Notes: a model not told the origin generated them from the letters alone. A stretch of 32,012 nt of DNA from Muribaculaceae bacterium (GCA_029051525.1 JAIDKG010000136.1:67569-99580), one strand, 5' to 3'; positions 7,173-16,192 are shown, counted from the stretch's first letter. Translations and numbers: made by a program.

Positions 7173-9290
7173 ATGAGACATTTTTACCATCTGCTCACTC
7201 TACTTGCGGTGCTACTCCCGATAGCCGCCAAAGCCGACAAGACAGTGAATCTCGTGACCAACGATCCTGACGCCTCATGCGTCATTGTAACAGCAGACTA
7301 CAGTTCTACCCGCCATGACTGGAATGCCGATGGGACAATGTTGCTTACAGTGGCCGACAACCGAGGTATCAATATCCAGACCAATTCCGGCTATACCGTG
7401 AGCTCCATTTCGGTGGATGGCAATCAAGTGGCCTCCAATGTGAGCTCCATCTACTACATCGCCCCCAAAGCACTTACCGATGGCTGCACCGTGGATGTGC
7501 AGGCTATAAGCCGCCAGAAGAGCACAGTCACCATAGCCGGCGATCCCTCGCAGATCATGGTGAGCTACAACTATCAGAACTATGGGTCTTCAGCTTGGGT
7601 CGATGGGCGGCTCACCCTCGAGATAACCGACAGCTACTCACCGGTAAAGGTGAGCGCACTCGCCGGTTTCGGGCTGCGCTCCGTGATGTGGAACGGCAGT
7701 AACGAACTCAATCCCGGCGACCGCACCTTTGCAATCTACCCCAGCGTGCTCAAACCGGGCGACAACCTCTTCGAGGTGTCATCCTATTCACAGCAGGCCG
7801 AGCGCACATCGCATTTCACAGTGAAGGTGAATGGCAATCCCTCGGCCGTAAATGTGCGCCTGGCCGGCGATGATGGTAGCATCAGCGGTGAGGCCCTCAA
7901 TGCTCCGATTGCATTCTCGCCTGCATTCGATCTGCCGGTGCGCATCGAATCGGCCGTGTATGGGCGCGACCTCTATCAGGTGCGTGTGGGTGATAAGGTG
8001 ATCACCCCATCCTATGGTGTATACACTCTCTCCGAAGTGGCCGACAATGAAGTGGTGACTGTCGATGTGGATTATCCCGATATCGATATCCCGGTGCGCT
8101 TCACATTCACCAATCCCGACACCGATGGGGCAGTGAGCAATGTGACCGACAGCAAATTCAATCTCATCCCCCGCACCACATGGAGCGCCTCCGACTTCAC
8201 GGTCAAAATGGGTGAGATCCTTCGTGTGGCACTCGATACCGAAAACTTCACCCTCAGCGCCACACTCAACGGTGAGGCCGTAGAGGGGAGTTACATCACA
8301 TTCTCCGCCATTGAACCGGAGGGCTACGACATCGTGGTCGATGCCACTCCCAAGGCCCCCTATCAGGTGACATTCTATTATGAGGGTCAGCCGGCGCATT
8401 TCAGTGTGGTATGTGTCAATAATACTGAGAAATCATTTGAAATGACAGGCCGCGATGAGACAGTGGTCGATGTGCCCCGCAATCTCAACCGCCTGCGCGT
8501 GGTGCCCGAAGATGGCTGGATTGTGACATATGTATACGTCGATGGGGTAGAGGCCTCCGAAGAATTCACAGTGACCGGCAATTCCACAGTTGATGTATAT
8601 GTAGAGGAATACCACCGCGACAATACAGCAGTGATCTACCTGCAGCCCGATGCCGAATGGGTCTACGGATTGCTCACACTGAATTCCGGCGGCGGAGCGC
8701 TCGAGCAGTTCATCAGTCTGCAGCCCGGCTACAATGTGGTGAAATATAATGAGGCCGACCTCCCCTTCATCTTCGACGTGCATGCCAACGGCAACTACAC
8801 CTGTTATCTCAACGGAGTGCCCACCAATGTGTTGGCCTCAGTAACAGGATTTGCCGACCTCTCGGTATTCAAATTCTATACATCCACCCCCGCCTTCATG
8901 ACCGTGGCGCTCGCGATAGCCTCCGATTGTGACGCCACTGTAAGCAGCGACATTGTGACCGACATCACCTCCCGGGAGAGTGTATCGGTGGCCGAGGGTA
9001 CGCAGCTCACAATCACTCCCGCTCCTGCAGGTGATCTCACTGTGAAATTCAACGGCGCGCCGCTTGTGGCCGGCGCCGACGGCACCTACACCCTCACCGT
9101 GACCGAGAACGGCCGCCTGGAGGTAGAGAATGGTCCGCAGACGGGTGTGGCCCACACTGCCGCTGACCGGCACCTCGAGGTATACACGCTGCAGGGCATC
9201 CGCTTAGGCATATTCGATTCGATTAGCGAAGTGCGCTCGCTCCCGAAGGGGATCTATATCGTGGGTGGCCGCAAGCTGGAGCTGCGCTGA
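7173..9290 (+). CDS. Secreted beta-rich protein with T9SS type A-like C-terminal sorting domain
   Basis: 705 residues with no enzyme motif I recognise. A signal peptide covers residues 1-21, ending in AKA before DK. The body is a series of Ser/Thr/Val/Asp-rich beta segments of the kind found in Ig-like surface modules. From about residue 667 the C-terminus reads EVYTLQGIRL, then LPKGIYIVGG, and ends in LELR. That layout (a VYxxxG strand, a PxGIYIV strand and a final basic strand) is typical of type A CTDs, which direct export through T9SS and surface anchoring. The next two genes carry the same kind of ending, suggesting a jointly exported set. It is the first gene after the promoter at 7027-7058. 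Binding or adhesion is possible but not shown. Confidence 0.8.
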   Translation: MRHFYHLLTLLAVLLPIAAKADKTVNLVTNDPDASCVIVTADYSSTRHDWNADGTMLLTVADNRGINIQTNSGYTVSSISVDGNQVASNVSSIYYIAPKALTDGCTVDVQAISRQKSTVTIAGDPSQIMVSYNYQNYGSSAWVDGRLTLEITDSYSPVKVSALAGFGLRSVMWNGSNELNPGDRTFAIYPSVLKPGDNLFEVSSYSQQAERTSHFTVKVNGNPSAVNVRLAGDDGSISGEALNAPIAFSPAFDLPVRIESAVYGRDLYQVRVGDKVITPSYGVYTLSEVADNEVVTVDVDYPDIDIPVRFTFTNPDTDGAVSNVTDSKFNLIPRTTWSASDFTVKMGEILRVALDTENFTLSATLNGEAVEGSYITFSAIEPEGYDIVVDATPKAPYQVTFYYEGQPAHFSVVCVNNTEKSFEMTGRDETVVDVPRNLNRLRVVPEDGWIVTYVYVDGVEASEEFTVTGNSTVDVYVEEYHRDNTAVIYLQPDAEWVYGLLTLNSGGGALEQFISLQPGYNVVKYNEADLPFIFDVHANGNYTCYLNGVPTNVLASVTGFADLSVFKFYTSTPAFMTVALAIASDCDATVSSDIVTDITSRESVSVAEGTQLTITPAPAGDLTVKFNGAPLVAGADGTYTLTVTENGRLEVENGPQTGVAHTAADRHLEVYTLQGIRLGIFDSISEVRSLPKGIYIVGGRKLELR

Positions 9291-9325
9291 TGGCCGCCCC
9301 AACTTGCAATAGAATGCACCTCAGC

Positions 9326-9364
9326 ATCTTATAAATCTTATAAATTTTATAAGATTTATAAGAT
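9326..9364. terminator. Perfect AT-only 39-base palindrome (possible terminator or attenuator)
   Basis: Two 19-base arms are exact inverted copies around a single T at 9345. The arms consist of repeated ATCTTATAA / TTATAAGAT units. The element starts 35 bases after the upstream stop codon and lies 72 bases before the protease start. It could fold on either strand. No GC-rich stem is present, so terminator activity is uncertain and partial read-through is likely. Confidence 0.5.
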
Positions 9365-9436
9365 TTATAAAAATTATAATTTACAAAAATTACAATCCCA
9401 CTATAACCAAAAAATCAGACCTAATATCACCCCAAA

Positions 9437-11773
9437 ATGACAAGAAAACTGATTACTCTGATGGCCATAGCGGCCACCCTCTCCGGAGTGGCCGCCCCGG
9501 CCACCCTCGACCCCGGAAGTGTGGCGCGTCTTCGCAGCCTGCGCAGCGGCTATACCGCCATGAAGCAGCCAGATGGCACGCATCGCCTGCGCCGCACTCC
9601 CGCTGCACCCGCCACAGTAGGTGCCTTTGTCACCATCACACCGGGTTACACAGCTGCCGATCTTGAGGCAGAGGGTTATACACTCACTCCCACACGAGGC
9701 GATTTCTATCTCACCCGCATACCTCTGGCCGAGGTCGAGGCATTTGCCGATCTCCCCGCTGTGGCTTCGGTGAGAGTGGAGCGCGAATTGAGCACCAAGA
9801 TGAATCTGGTGCGCGATGTGACCGATGTGGATCTTCTGCACTCAGGTCATATCGATGATATGGAATTTACCGGAGCCGGTGTGTTATGTGCCATTGTCGA
9901 TGAGGGTTTCGACCCCAATCATCTGAATTTCCGCAATCCCGACGGCTCGAGCCGTATTCAGAACTTCACCTACTTCCGTCCCACCCAGGCCGGCACACTT
10001 GCCGTGGAGAATCATGGCCCCGAATATATGCCGGAGATCGACACCGAGAGCTCCAGGACCTTTCATGGCACCCACACTCTCGGCATCATGGCCGGCAGCT
10101 ACTATGGCAATCTCACCACCAGCTATCTCGATTGGAGTGCTGCATCGGCGTCCGATCTCGTGAAAATCGAAGAGATGGAGAATCCCTACTATGGTGTGGC
10201 CCCCGATGCGGATCTGGCTGTGGCCTGCGGATGCACCACCGATTATTCGATAGCGCTGGGTATCGAAGAGATTCTTAATTTTGCCAGCCGGCGTCAGACA
10301 GAGCTCGGCCGCCCCTATCCGGTAGTAATCAATATCTCGATGGGTAGCAACCTCGGTCCGCACGATGGCAGCGGCAAGCTGGCCCAATACTTCGATGCGG
10401 TGTGCGATGAGGGATACACCAACAATGTGATCTGCGTGGCCGCCGGCAATGAGGGCGACAAGATGATAGCCGCTCATAAGACCTTCACCGCCGACGACAC
10501 CTCGCTTCAGATCGGGCTCACCTCCTATAATGTAGATCCCGTAGAGTATCCCAATGCCTTGGGAGGTCCGGTATACATCTACTCCGACTCCGACACCCCC
10601 TTCGAGCTTCAGGCCATAGTCTACAACCGCGAGCGCGGTACGGTGGTGTTCAGAGCCATCGCCCCTGCCAATCCGGAGGGTTCGGTGATGTACTATGTCA
10701 CCGATAATGGCTATAAAGAATCGGATGATGATGTGGTATCGAAGCAGCTTGCGCAGTATTTCAGCGGATACATCGGAGTGACCGGTATGCTTGACACTGG
10801 AGAGAGTGGCCGATACCTCGGCATAGTCGATCCGATGCTCTGGGAGACCTCCGCCAATAAGGGCAAATATGTGCTTGTGTTGCAAGTCACCGGCGAAGCG
10901 GGTCAGCGTATAGACCTCTTCTGCGACGGCACATTCTATGAATTCGGCGACAATGGCATGGCCGATAAAGGTGTGATCGGAGGCACTGCCGACGGCACCA
11001 TTAGCGACACCGCCACAGGATTCAACACCATTTCGGTGGGAAGTACCGACAACCGCCTCGAGTGGGCCTCGCTCGACGGCAAAAGATATAGCGTGCAGAA
11101 CGGTGAAGCTCCGAGCTCGGAGTTATCATCCTATTCCTCATGGGGCACTCTGGTGGATGGCCGCCGGCTCCCGGTGGTATGCGCTCCGGGCTGCGGTGTG
11201 ATCTCCTCGACCAATGAGTATTATCTTCAGGATAATAGAGTAGGGCTTGACGAGCTTCAGGCCACTGTCGAGGCCAACGGTCGCCGCTACAGCTGGCAGG
11301 TAGCTCATGGCACTTCTATGTCGACACCGGTGGTGTCAGGCATCATCGCCCTTTGGAAAGAAGCCGATCCCACTCTGAGCTACAAAGATATCCGTGAGAT
11401 AATCGAACTCACCGCCAATACTACGGGCAAAGAGAAAGATAGCAAGGAGAATGAAGTGAAATGGGGTGCAGGTCTGATTGATGCCCATTTCGGTATGATG
11501 GAGGTGCTGCTTCGTAAGCAAATCGATGGTATCGCCGACATCACTGCCGAGCCGGGGAGCGAAATGCTGCTCACCGCGCAGCCCGACGGCTACCATATCG
11601 TGGTGCCCGGTGCCCGGGCCGTGGAGGGTAGGCTCTATTCTCCGGCCGGAGTGCTTGTGGCCACAGTATCATCAGAGGAAAATCAGGCGGTGATCAGCAC
11701 TGCCGGCCTCGAGAAGGGTATCTACCTACTCAATGTCAACGGAGTGCACACCCGCAAGATTGCAATCCGCTAA
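9437..11773 (+). CDS. Secreted S8 (subtilisin) family serine protease with C-terminal sorting domain
   Basis: 778 residues. A signal peptide spans about residues 1-20. A propeptide-like region (about 50-120) precedes the catalytic domain. The triad is visible as D155 (AIVDEGFD), H210 (HGTHTLGIMAG) and S627 (HGTSMSTPVVSG), with the oxyanion Asn at N338 (AAGNEG). The gap of 289 residues between N338 and S627 is far longer than in plain subtilisins and holds an inserted beta-rich domain. The C-terminus from about residue 731 (GRLYSPAGVLVATV, GLEKGIYLLNV, KIAIR) matches the sorting-type endings of both neighbours. It probably acts outside the cell or at its surface; the substrate is unknown. No strong promoter is seen directly upstream, so it may depend on the promoter at 7027. 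Confidence 0.93.
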   Translation: MTRKLITLMAIAATLSGVAAPATLDPGSVARLRSLRSGYTAMKQPDGTHRLRRTPAAPATVGAFVTITPGYTAADLEAEGYTLTPTRGDFYLTRIPLAEVEAFADLPAVASVRVERELSTKMNLVRDVTDVDLLHSGHIDDMEFTGAGVLCAIVDEGFDPNHLNFRNPDGSSRIQNFTYFRPTQAGTLAVENHGPEYMPEIDTESSRTFHGTHTLGIMAGSYYGNLTTSYLDWSAASASDLVKIEEMENPYYGVAPDADLAVACGCTTDYSIALGIEEILNFASRRQTELGRPYPVVINISMGSNLGPHDGSGKLAQYFDAVCDEGYTNNVICVAAGNEGDKMIAAHKTFTADDTSLQIGLTSYNVDPVEYPNALGGPVYIYSDSDTPFELQAIVYNRERGTVVFRAIAPANPEGSVMYYVTDNGYKESDDDVVSKQLAQYFSGYIGVTGMLDTGESGRYLGIVDPMLWETSANKGKYVLVLQVTGEAGQRIDLFCDGTFYEFGDNGMADKGVIGGTADGTISDTATGFNTISVGSTDNRLEWASLDGKRYSVQNGEAPSSELSSYSSWGTLVDGRRLPVVCAPGCGVISSTNEYYLQDNRVGLDELQATVEANGRRYSWQVAHGTSMSTPVVSGIIALWKEADPTLSYKDIREIIELTANTTGKEKDSKENEVKWGAGLIDAHFGMMEVLLRKQIDGIADITAEPGSEMLLTAQPDGYHIVVPGARAVEGRLYSPAGVLVATVSSEENQAVISTAGLEKGIYLLNVNGVHTRKIAIR

Positions 11774-11815
11774 TAGAACAGTAATCAACAGTAATCAACA
11801 TAATAAGAACCAACT

Positions 11816-14800
11816 ATGCGAAATTACATGAAGACTCTCATAGGCGCCACGATGCTGGCGGCGGTCTCCATTCTCCCGGCACAGGCCCAGTCGCAGGCTC
11901 CGATTATGTCGTTTCATACACAGCGTTATGAGATGGCCGGCGCGGAGAATGTGTTCAGCTTCGTGCTTGGAGCCACGAAAGACACCTATGTCGAAATTGA
12001 CTTCGGATTCGGTCCGGTGGAATATTCAGTCGGCTTTGCCGACGTGGACTCCTCGACCGGATCGATCAACGGCACTTTCATCTCCGGCCAGGTAGGCCCG
12101 GAGGGAATGGTGAGGGTGTATGGCGATGCATCTGAAATCGATTTTGTGGATATCGAAGGTGTATATGCCGACGAGCTCGACATCTCGCAGCTCGTGAATC
12201 TCGATGTGCTCAATATCAACCACAACTCGATTCCCGAACTCGACCTGAGCAAGATGAAGCGCCTCTCGGCGGTATATCTCAACGACAATCCCTTCGACCG
12301 CAAGCCACTTGTGATGGGGTCCGACCATCCCAATCTCGCCATCATCGAGATGGAGAATGTGGGTGCACTCGATCAGAGTTTCAATATCTCCGACTATCCC
12401 AATCTCATGAGCTTCAGCGCATTTCACACTCTCGATCTGCGCCGCATCGACCCGACCGGATGCTCGAAGCTGCTGCGCCTCTCGCTCGACTGCACCAATG
12501 TGGAGAGCGTGGATCTGAGTCAGAACCCGGAGCTGAGGATAGTCAGTGTGTCGCAGACCAAAGTCACCGAGGTGGATCTTTCGGCCAATACCAAGCTACA
12601 GCAGTTCTACGCCACCAAAAGCGGTGTGCTTAACAACGAGTATAAGCTGCGGACGCTGGATGTGTCGATGTGTCCCGAACTGGTGTATCTCTTCGCGGCC
12701 GACAACCTCTTCACCGAGCTTGATATCACCGGCAATCCGAAACTGATACATCTCTCGATAGCCAACAACTATCTCACCGGTATCGACTTCTCCGGTTCGC
12801 CCGATCTCTATCAGGTGGATATTTCCAATAATGACATGGACTATGTGACCATGCCGGCTCCGCGCGAAACAATCAGAGAATACTACTATAAGCAGCGCGC
12901 CATCCCCTTCGAGCGCAGCTATGCTGTAGGCACCGAGCTTGACCTCACAAGCCGTCTGGAGCGCAAGGGTTCCACTACTACCGCCCGCCTGATATGCGGT
13001 GACCAGGAACTGAGCGATGAATACTACACTTATTCCGACGGTCTGATTGAATTCTACAAAGAGACGCCCGACAGTGTGTATCTGCAGTTTGACAACACAC
13101 TCTTCGTGGACTATCCTATGACATCTTCAAAATTTGTGGTGAAGAGCGTGGCCGATTACGGCAAGGATGTGGCAATGGTCACATATCGTCTGCGTCCTTC
13201 AGCCCGCGAGGTATCGCTGAGTGTGGGTATGGCCGGCGCCACTGCCGAGAATCCCAAGCGCTTCAGTGTGGATTTCGGCGATGGTAATCCTGTGGACTTC
13301 ACCACCACCACCAATCTTCTGCCCGCAGTTCCCAATGCCACCGGCGCCAAGAAGGCCGTGGGGGCCATGACGCTTTACATTCCCGAGGGTGAGGATCTCA
13401 CCGCCTTCGGAATCGACGGCATCCAGCTCAGCGCCATCGACGTGACAGCCGCCCGCTCGCTGGGCTACCTCTCGGTGACCGACTGCGGAGTGGGAAGCAT
13501 CAATCTGAAATACAACCGATGCCTGCGCTACCTCAACCTCAACGGCAACGCCCTTGAGAGCCTCGATCTCACAGGCTCCGATGATATGCTCACCTCAAAG
13601 AATCTTCTCGCCGAGGTATATGCCAACAACAACCAGCTCACCTCATTCACAACCAATGAGAACCGCACTCCGCGCGTGATCGAGCTTGCCGGCAACCGGC
13701 TCACAGAGTTCTCCCTCTCCAAAGCCTCTTATATAGAGCGCGTGAATCTGGCCGGCAATCAGCTCACCGAGATCAATCTTCAGGACTGCGAGGCACTCAC
13801 AAGCCTCAATCTCTCGGGCAATGACCTTGCCTCAATCGAGATTCCCGAGTATACCCCCCTTGAGGAGCTGAATCTTTCGCTCAATCGCTTCCCCCTCTCC
13901 ACTCTCCCGCTGCCCGGTGTGGTGAACCGCTACACCTATGCCCCTCAGAAAGAATGGATGATGCCCGAGATGGCTCCCTCTTGCTCTCTGACAGAGCAGA
14001 TGGTCACGGTGGGTGGCAATAAGACGGAGATCAAGTGGTACAGCGCTGATGGCCGCCAACTGACCTCCGACGAAGTGAGTGGCAACAATGGTAAATTCAC
14101 ATTCAAGAAGACCGATATGGGTCAGGTCTATGCTGAATGGACCAATGCCGCTTATCCTGACTTTACCGGCGCCGACATCTACCGCTCCACACTGATTACT
14201 CCGGCTGCCAGCCCCACTCATGTGGCTGCCACCTTCACCACCGCCAAGGCTGCGGATGGCACACTGATCATGACATCGGCCGTGCCCAACAACTATGTGT
14301 ATATCGACTGGGCCGGCGATGGCAACCTGGAGCAGTATCGTCTCAACGACAAGATGTACACCATGTTCCCTGTCAAGGCATATGCCAATACCGATGTGAA
14401 GGTTTACACCTACGACGACCGTGACGCCATATCCGTATTCAGCGTCGGGGGGCTTACGTTCTCTCAGATCGACCTCTCGGCCATGACCGATCTCTTCTCG
14501 CTCAATCTCGGTGGCACAGGTCTGAACGCCAAGAATATGAAACTCCCCACCACCGAGCTGCGTGAGCTGACACTTTCGGGCTGCGATGTGGAGGGTGTGG
14601 ACTTCGGCGCATATCCTACGCTGGAGCACCTCGTGCTGCGCAACAGTGGTCTGGCGGAATTTGACGCCTCTGTATGCAGCAAGCTGCAGAGCCTCGTGGT
14701 GAGTGACAATCCTATCACTACCATCAAATTAGACAATCCCGTGATGTGGGAGCTTATGGCCACCAACTGTGAGCTCGAGACCCTCGATCTCAACGGAGTG

Positions 14801-15403
14801 CCCGCCATGGAGCAGCTCTTCCTCACGAGCAACTACCTGCGCGAGCTCGACCTCAGCATGCTTCGCAATCTGAAGGTGCTCGACTTGAGCAACAACTGCT
14901 TCACTCTCACCACACTGCCGCGAGTGCTCTCCACCTATAATATCTATTATTACAACAATCAGGCACTCTATAAGGTGACTATTCTTGACGGCAACCGTAT
15001 CGACCTTTCCGATCAGCTGACGGTAGGCAGCAACCGCACGAGCTACCGCTGGTTCCGCGACCGCAGTGCATATGTGGCCGAGGATGGCACCATCGCCGGC
15101 GACGAACTGACCGCAGGCACCGACTATCTTGAGGAGGATGGAGTGTTCACATTCCTCACTTCAGTGCCCGATGCGCTCTGCGTGATGACCAATGCCGCTT
15201 TCCCCAACCTGATCTATCTTACAGATCCGATTGATATCACCGTGAGCGGAGTGGAGCAGATCTCGGATGAGATTGATATGTCGCTCCCCGTAGAGGTCTA
15301 CGACCTGAGCGGTGTGAAGGTATCCAAATCGGTCGATTCACTTCTTCCCGGCATCTATATCGTGCGTCAGGGTGAGAAGAGCCTGAAGATCTCTGTGCGC
15401 TGA
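11816..15403 (+). CDS. Large secreted leucine-rich-repeat protein with three homologous modules and T9SS-like C-terminus
   Basis: 1195 residues. The signal peptide ends AQAQ/SQ near residue 25; a second in-frame ATG lies at 11828. Leucine-rich repeats of the LDLSxNPxLxxL type appear in three blocks at about residues 115-345, 545-690 and 885-1035. Each block is preceded by a PKD-like strand region with an aspartate/glycine motif (DFGFG ~62, DFGDG ~486, DWAGDG ~831) and followed by a similar beta domain starting at about 355, 707 and 1042. The whole protein therefore reads as a triplicated module. The C-terminus (VYDLSGVKV, LLPGIYIVRQ, KISVR) is sorting-like. It starts 42 bases after the protease stop, across a gap with the 10-base repeat CAGTAATCAA, so co-transcription is likely. 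A surface binding role is inferred from LRR proteins in general. Confidence 0.88.
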   Translation: MRNYMKTLIGATMLAAVSILPAQAQSQAPIMSFHTQRYEMAGAENVFSFVLGATKDTYVEIDFGFGPVEYSVGFADVDSSTGSINGTFISGQVGPEGMVRVYGDASEIDFVDIEGVYADELDISQLVNLDVLNINHNSIPELDLSKMKRLSAVYLNDNPFDRKPLVMGSDHPNLAIIEMENVGALDQSFNISDYPNLMSFSAFHTLDLRRIDPTGCSKLLRLSLDCTNVESVDLSQNPELRIVSVSQTKVTEVDLSANTKLQQFYATKSGVLNNEYKLRTLDVSMCPELVYLFAADNLFTELDITGNPKLIHLSIANNYLTGIDFSGSPDLYQVDISNNDMDYVTMPAPRETIREYYYKQRAIPFERSYAVGTELDLTSRLERKGSTTTARLICGDQELSDEYYTYSDGLIEFYKETPDSVYLQFDNTLFVDYPMTSSKFVVKSVADYGKDVAMVTYRLRPSAREVSLSVGMAGATAENPKRFSVDFGDGNPVDFTTTTNLLPAVPNATGAKKAVGAMTLYIPEGEDLTAFGIDGIQLSAIDVTAARSLGYLSVTDCGVGSINLKYNRCLRYLNLNGNALESLDLTGSDDMLTSKNLLAEVYANNNQLTSFTTNENRTPRVIELAGNRLTEFSLSKASYIERVNLAGNQLTEINLQDCEALTSLNLSGNDLASIEIPEYTPLEELNLSLNRFPLSTLPLPGVVNRYTYAPQKEWMMPEMAPSCSLTEQMVTVGGNKTEIKWYSADGRQLTSDEVSGNNGKFTFKKTDMGQVYAEWTNAAYPDFTGADIYRSTLITPAASPTHVAATFTTAKAADGTLIMTSAVPNNYVYIDWAGDGNLEQYRLNDKMYTMFPVKAYANTDVKVYTYDDRDAISVFSVGGLTFSQIDLSAMTDLFSLNLGGTGLNAKNMKLPTTELRELTLSGCDVEGVDFGAYPTLEHLVLRNSGLAEFDASVCSKLQSLVVSDNPITTIKLDNPVMWELMATNCELETLDLNGVPAMEQLFLTSNYLRELDLSMLRNLKVLDLSNNCFTLTTLPRVLSTYNIYYYNNQALYKVTILDGNRIDLSDQLTVGSNRTSYRWFRDRSAYVAEDGTIAGDELTAGTDYLEEDGVFTFLTSVPDALCVMTNAAFPNLIYLTDPIDITVSGVEQISDEIDMSLPVEVYDLSGVKVSKSVDSLLPGIYIVRQGEKSLKISVR

Positions 15404-15458
15404 TTGCGCTGATTGCGCATCGTGGGGTTTGAGCCCATAATAGAGCGCTATAAATAAT

Positions 15459-15505
15459 CCGGGTGAGCATCCGTCATAAAGGATGTTCACCCGGTTCTTT
15501 TTTTT
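15459..15505 (+). terminator. Rho-independent terminator after the LRR gene
   Basis: The 14-base arm CCGGGTGAGCATCC (15459-15472) pairs with GGATGTTCACCCGG (15481-15494), with one G-U pair and an 8-base loop. TTC and a run of eight T follow (15495-15505), then a run of G. It sits 56 bases after the stop codon of the LRR gene. Confidence 0.9.
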
Positions 15506-15573
15506 GGGGGGGGAAAATGGGTTTATTTCCGGCACAATCAGGCTATTGTCGAAGTCCTGATGTGGAGGGAGGG

Positions 15574-15858
15574 TCAATGGTGGTGGTGGTGGTGATGCTT
15601 ATCGTGCTTCTTGTGCTTATCGTGCTTCTTGTGCTTTTTGTGTTTTTTGTGTTTTTTATGCTTTGGGGGTTTGGGCGGCTTGTGGTGATGATGGTGATGG
15701 TGATGGCCATCCTCATAGTAGCCACCATTCCAGTTGTAAGCCACATCGTGGTCGAGGCCGAAATGGGCGCTTGTGGTGCCGCAACTTCCCAATCCTGACA
15801 TCATGGCGAAGCATAAGAATATGGCAGGCAGCCGGTGAGTGAGTTTCGCATTGCGCAT
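15574..15858 (-). CDS. Small histidine/lysine-rich lipoprotein, possible metal binder
   Basis: 94 residues. The N-terminal 25 residues form a lipoprotein signal with lipobox GLGSC and lipidation Cys at 26. After a short linker, the second half is extremely biased: eight His at 52-59, a KPPKPPK spacer, repeated KKH and DKH units at 66-87, and seven His ending the protein at 94. Such tails bind divalent metals (Ni, Zn, Cu, Co) in other families; a metal role here is inference. It does not match a named family I know. The coding repeats are tract-like and could change length by slippage. It is transcribed on the minus strand, convergent with the LRR gene. I saw no consensus promoter in the 210 bases upstream. 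Confidence 0.75.
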   Translation of the reverse strand: MRNAKLTHRLPAIFLCFAMMSGLGSCGTTSAHFGLDHDVAYNWNGGYYEDGHHHHHHHHKPPKPPKHKKHKKHKKHKKHDKHKKHDKHHHHHHH

Positions 15859-15970
15859 ATGGCTATAGTTTATAGGGTTTATATTTATTGTTAATTACAC
15901 TCTCGAGGCCGATTTTGTTCAGCTCAAAGGCGTAGGCCTTGTGGTATAGACTACGGAAAAGAGGAATGGT

Positions 15971-16019
15971 TTAGGCTCCATTGCCCCCAAAATTGTATAT
16001 CAAGGGGAATGGAGCCTAA
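15971..16019 (-). terminator. Inverted repeat after the ABC/GntR operon, terminator-like
   Basis: Arms TTAGGCTCCATTGCCCC (15971-15987) and GGGGAATGGAGCCTAA (16004-16019) pair along their full length with one bulged base and a 16-base loop. It lies 50 bases beyond the stop of the 33-residue membrane protein gene on the minus strand. Only weak T content (CTCTTTTCC) follows, so termination is likely but not certain. Confidence 0.5.
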
Positions 16020-16068
16020 CATCATTTGCTCATCGGCAAAGAGGAGAGAGAAGGAGAGAGAAGGTGGC

Positions 16069-16170
16069 TCACACCGGGGGTGTGGATTGGAAGAGAATCA
16101 GCGGGAAGAAGAAGCTGATGATGAGGAGCAGCAGGAAGAAGGCTGCGATGATATAGGTGGTCTTTTTCAT
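16069..16170 (-). CDS. 33-residue single-pass membrane miniprotein
   Basis: A short frame of 33 codons starts with ATG at 16170 and stops with TGA at 16069. It begins MKKTTYIIAAFFLLLLIISF, continues with further hydrophobic residues and ends in QSTPPV. Two Lys at the start and a run of about 23 hydrophobic residues predict one transmembrane helix with the N-terminus in the cytoplasm. It starts 22 bases after the GntR regulator stop on the same strand, so it is probably the last gene of that operon. It may be a small partner of the ABC exporter; that is inference. I do not recognise a family. A chance frame cannot be ruled out at this length. Confidence 0.5.
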   Translation of the reverse strand: MKKTTYIIAAFFLLLLIISFFFPLILFQSTPPV

Positions 16171-16192
16171 TGTGATCGGGGGTGTTATGGGG

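Noticed and set aside
9884-10885. 333-codon minus-strand frame opposite the S8 protease
   Set aside because: The plus-strand frame carries the complete catalytic motifs; the antisense frame has no recognisable feature and no promoter.
15463-15798. Plus-strand 111-codon frame rich in Val/Phe, looking like a membrane protein
   Set aside because: It starts inside the terminator and reads the His/Lys repeats of the minus-strand lipoprotein backwards; its hydrophobicity is a side effect of the repeat.
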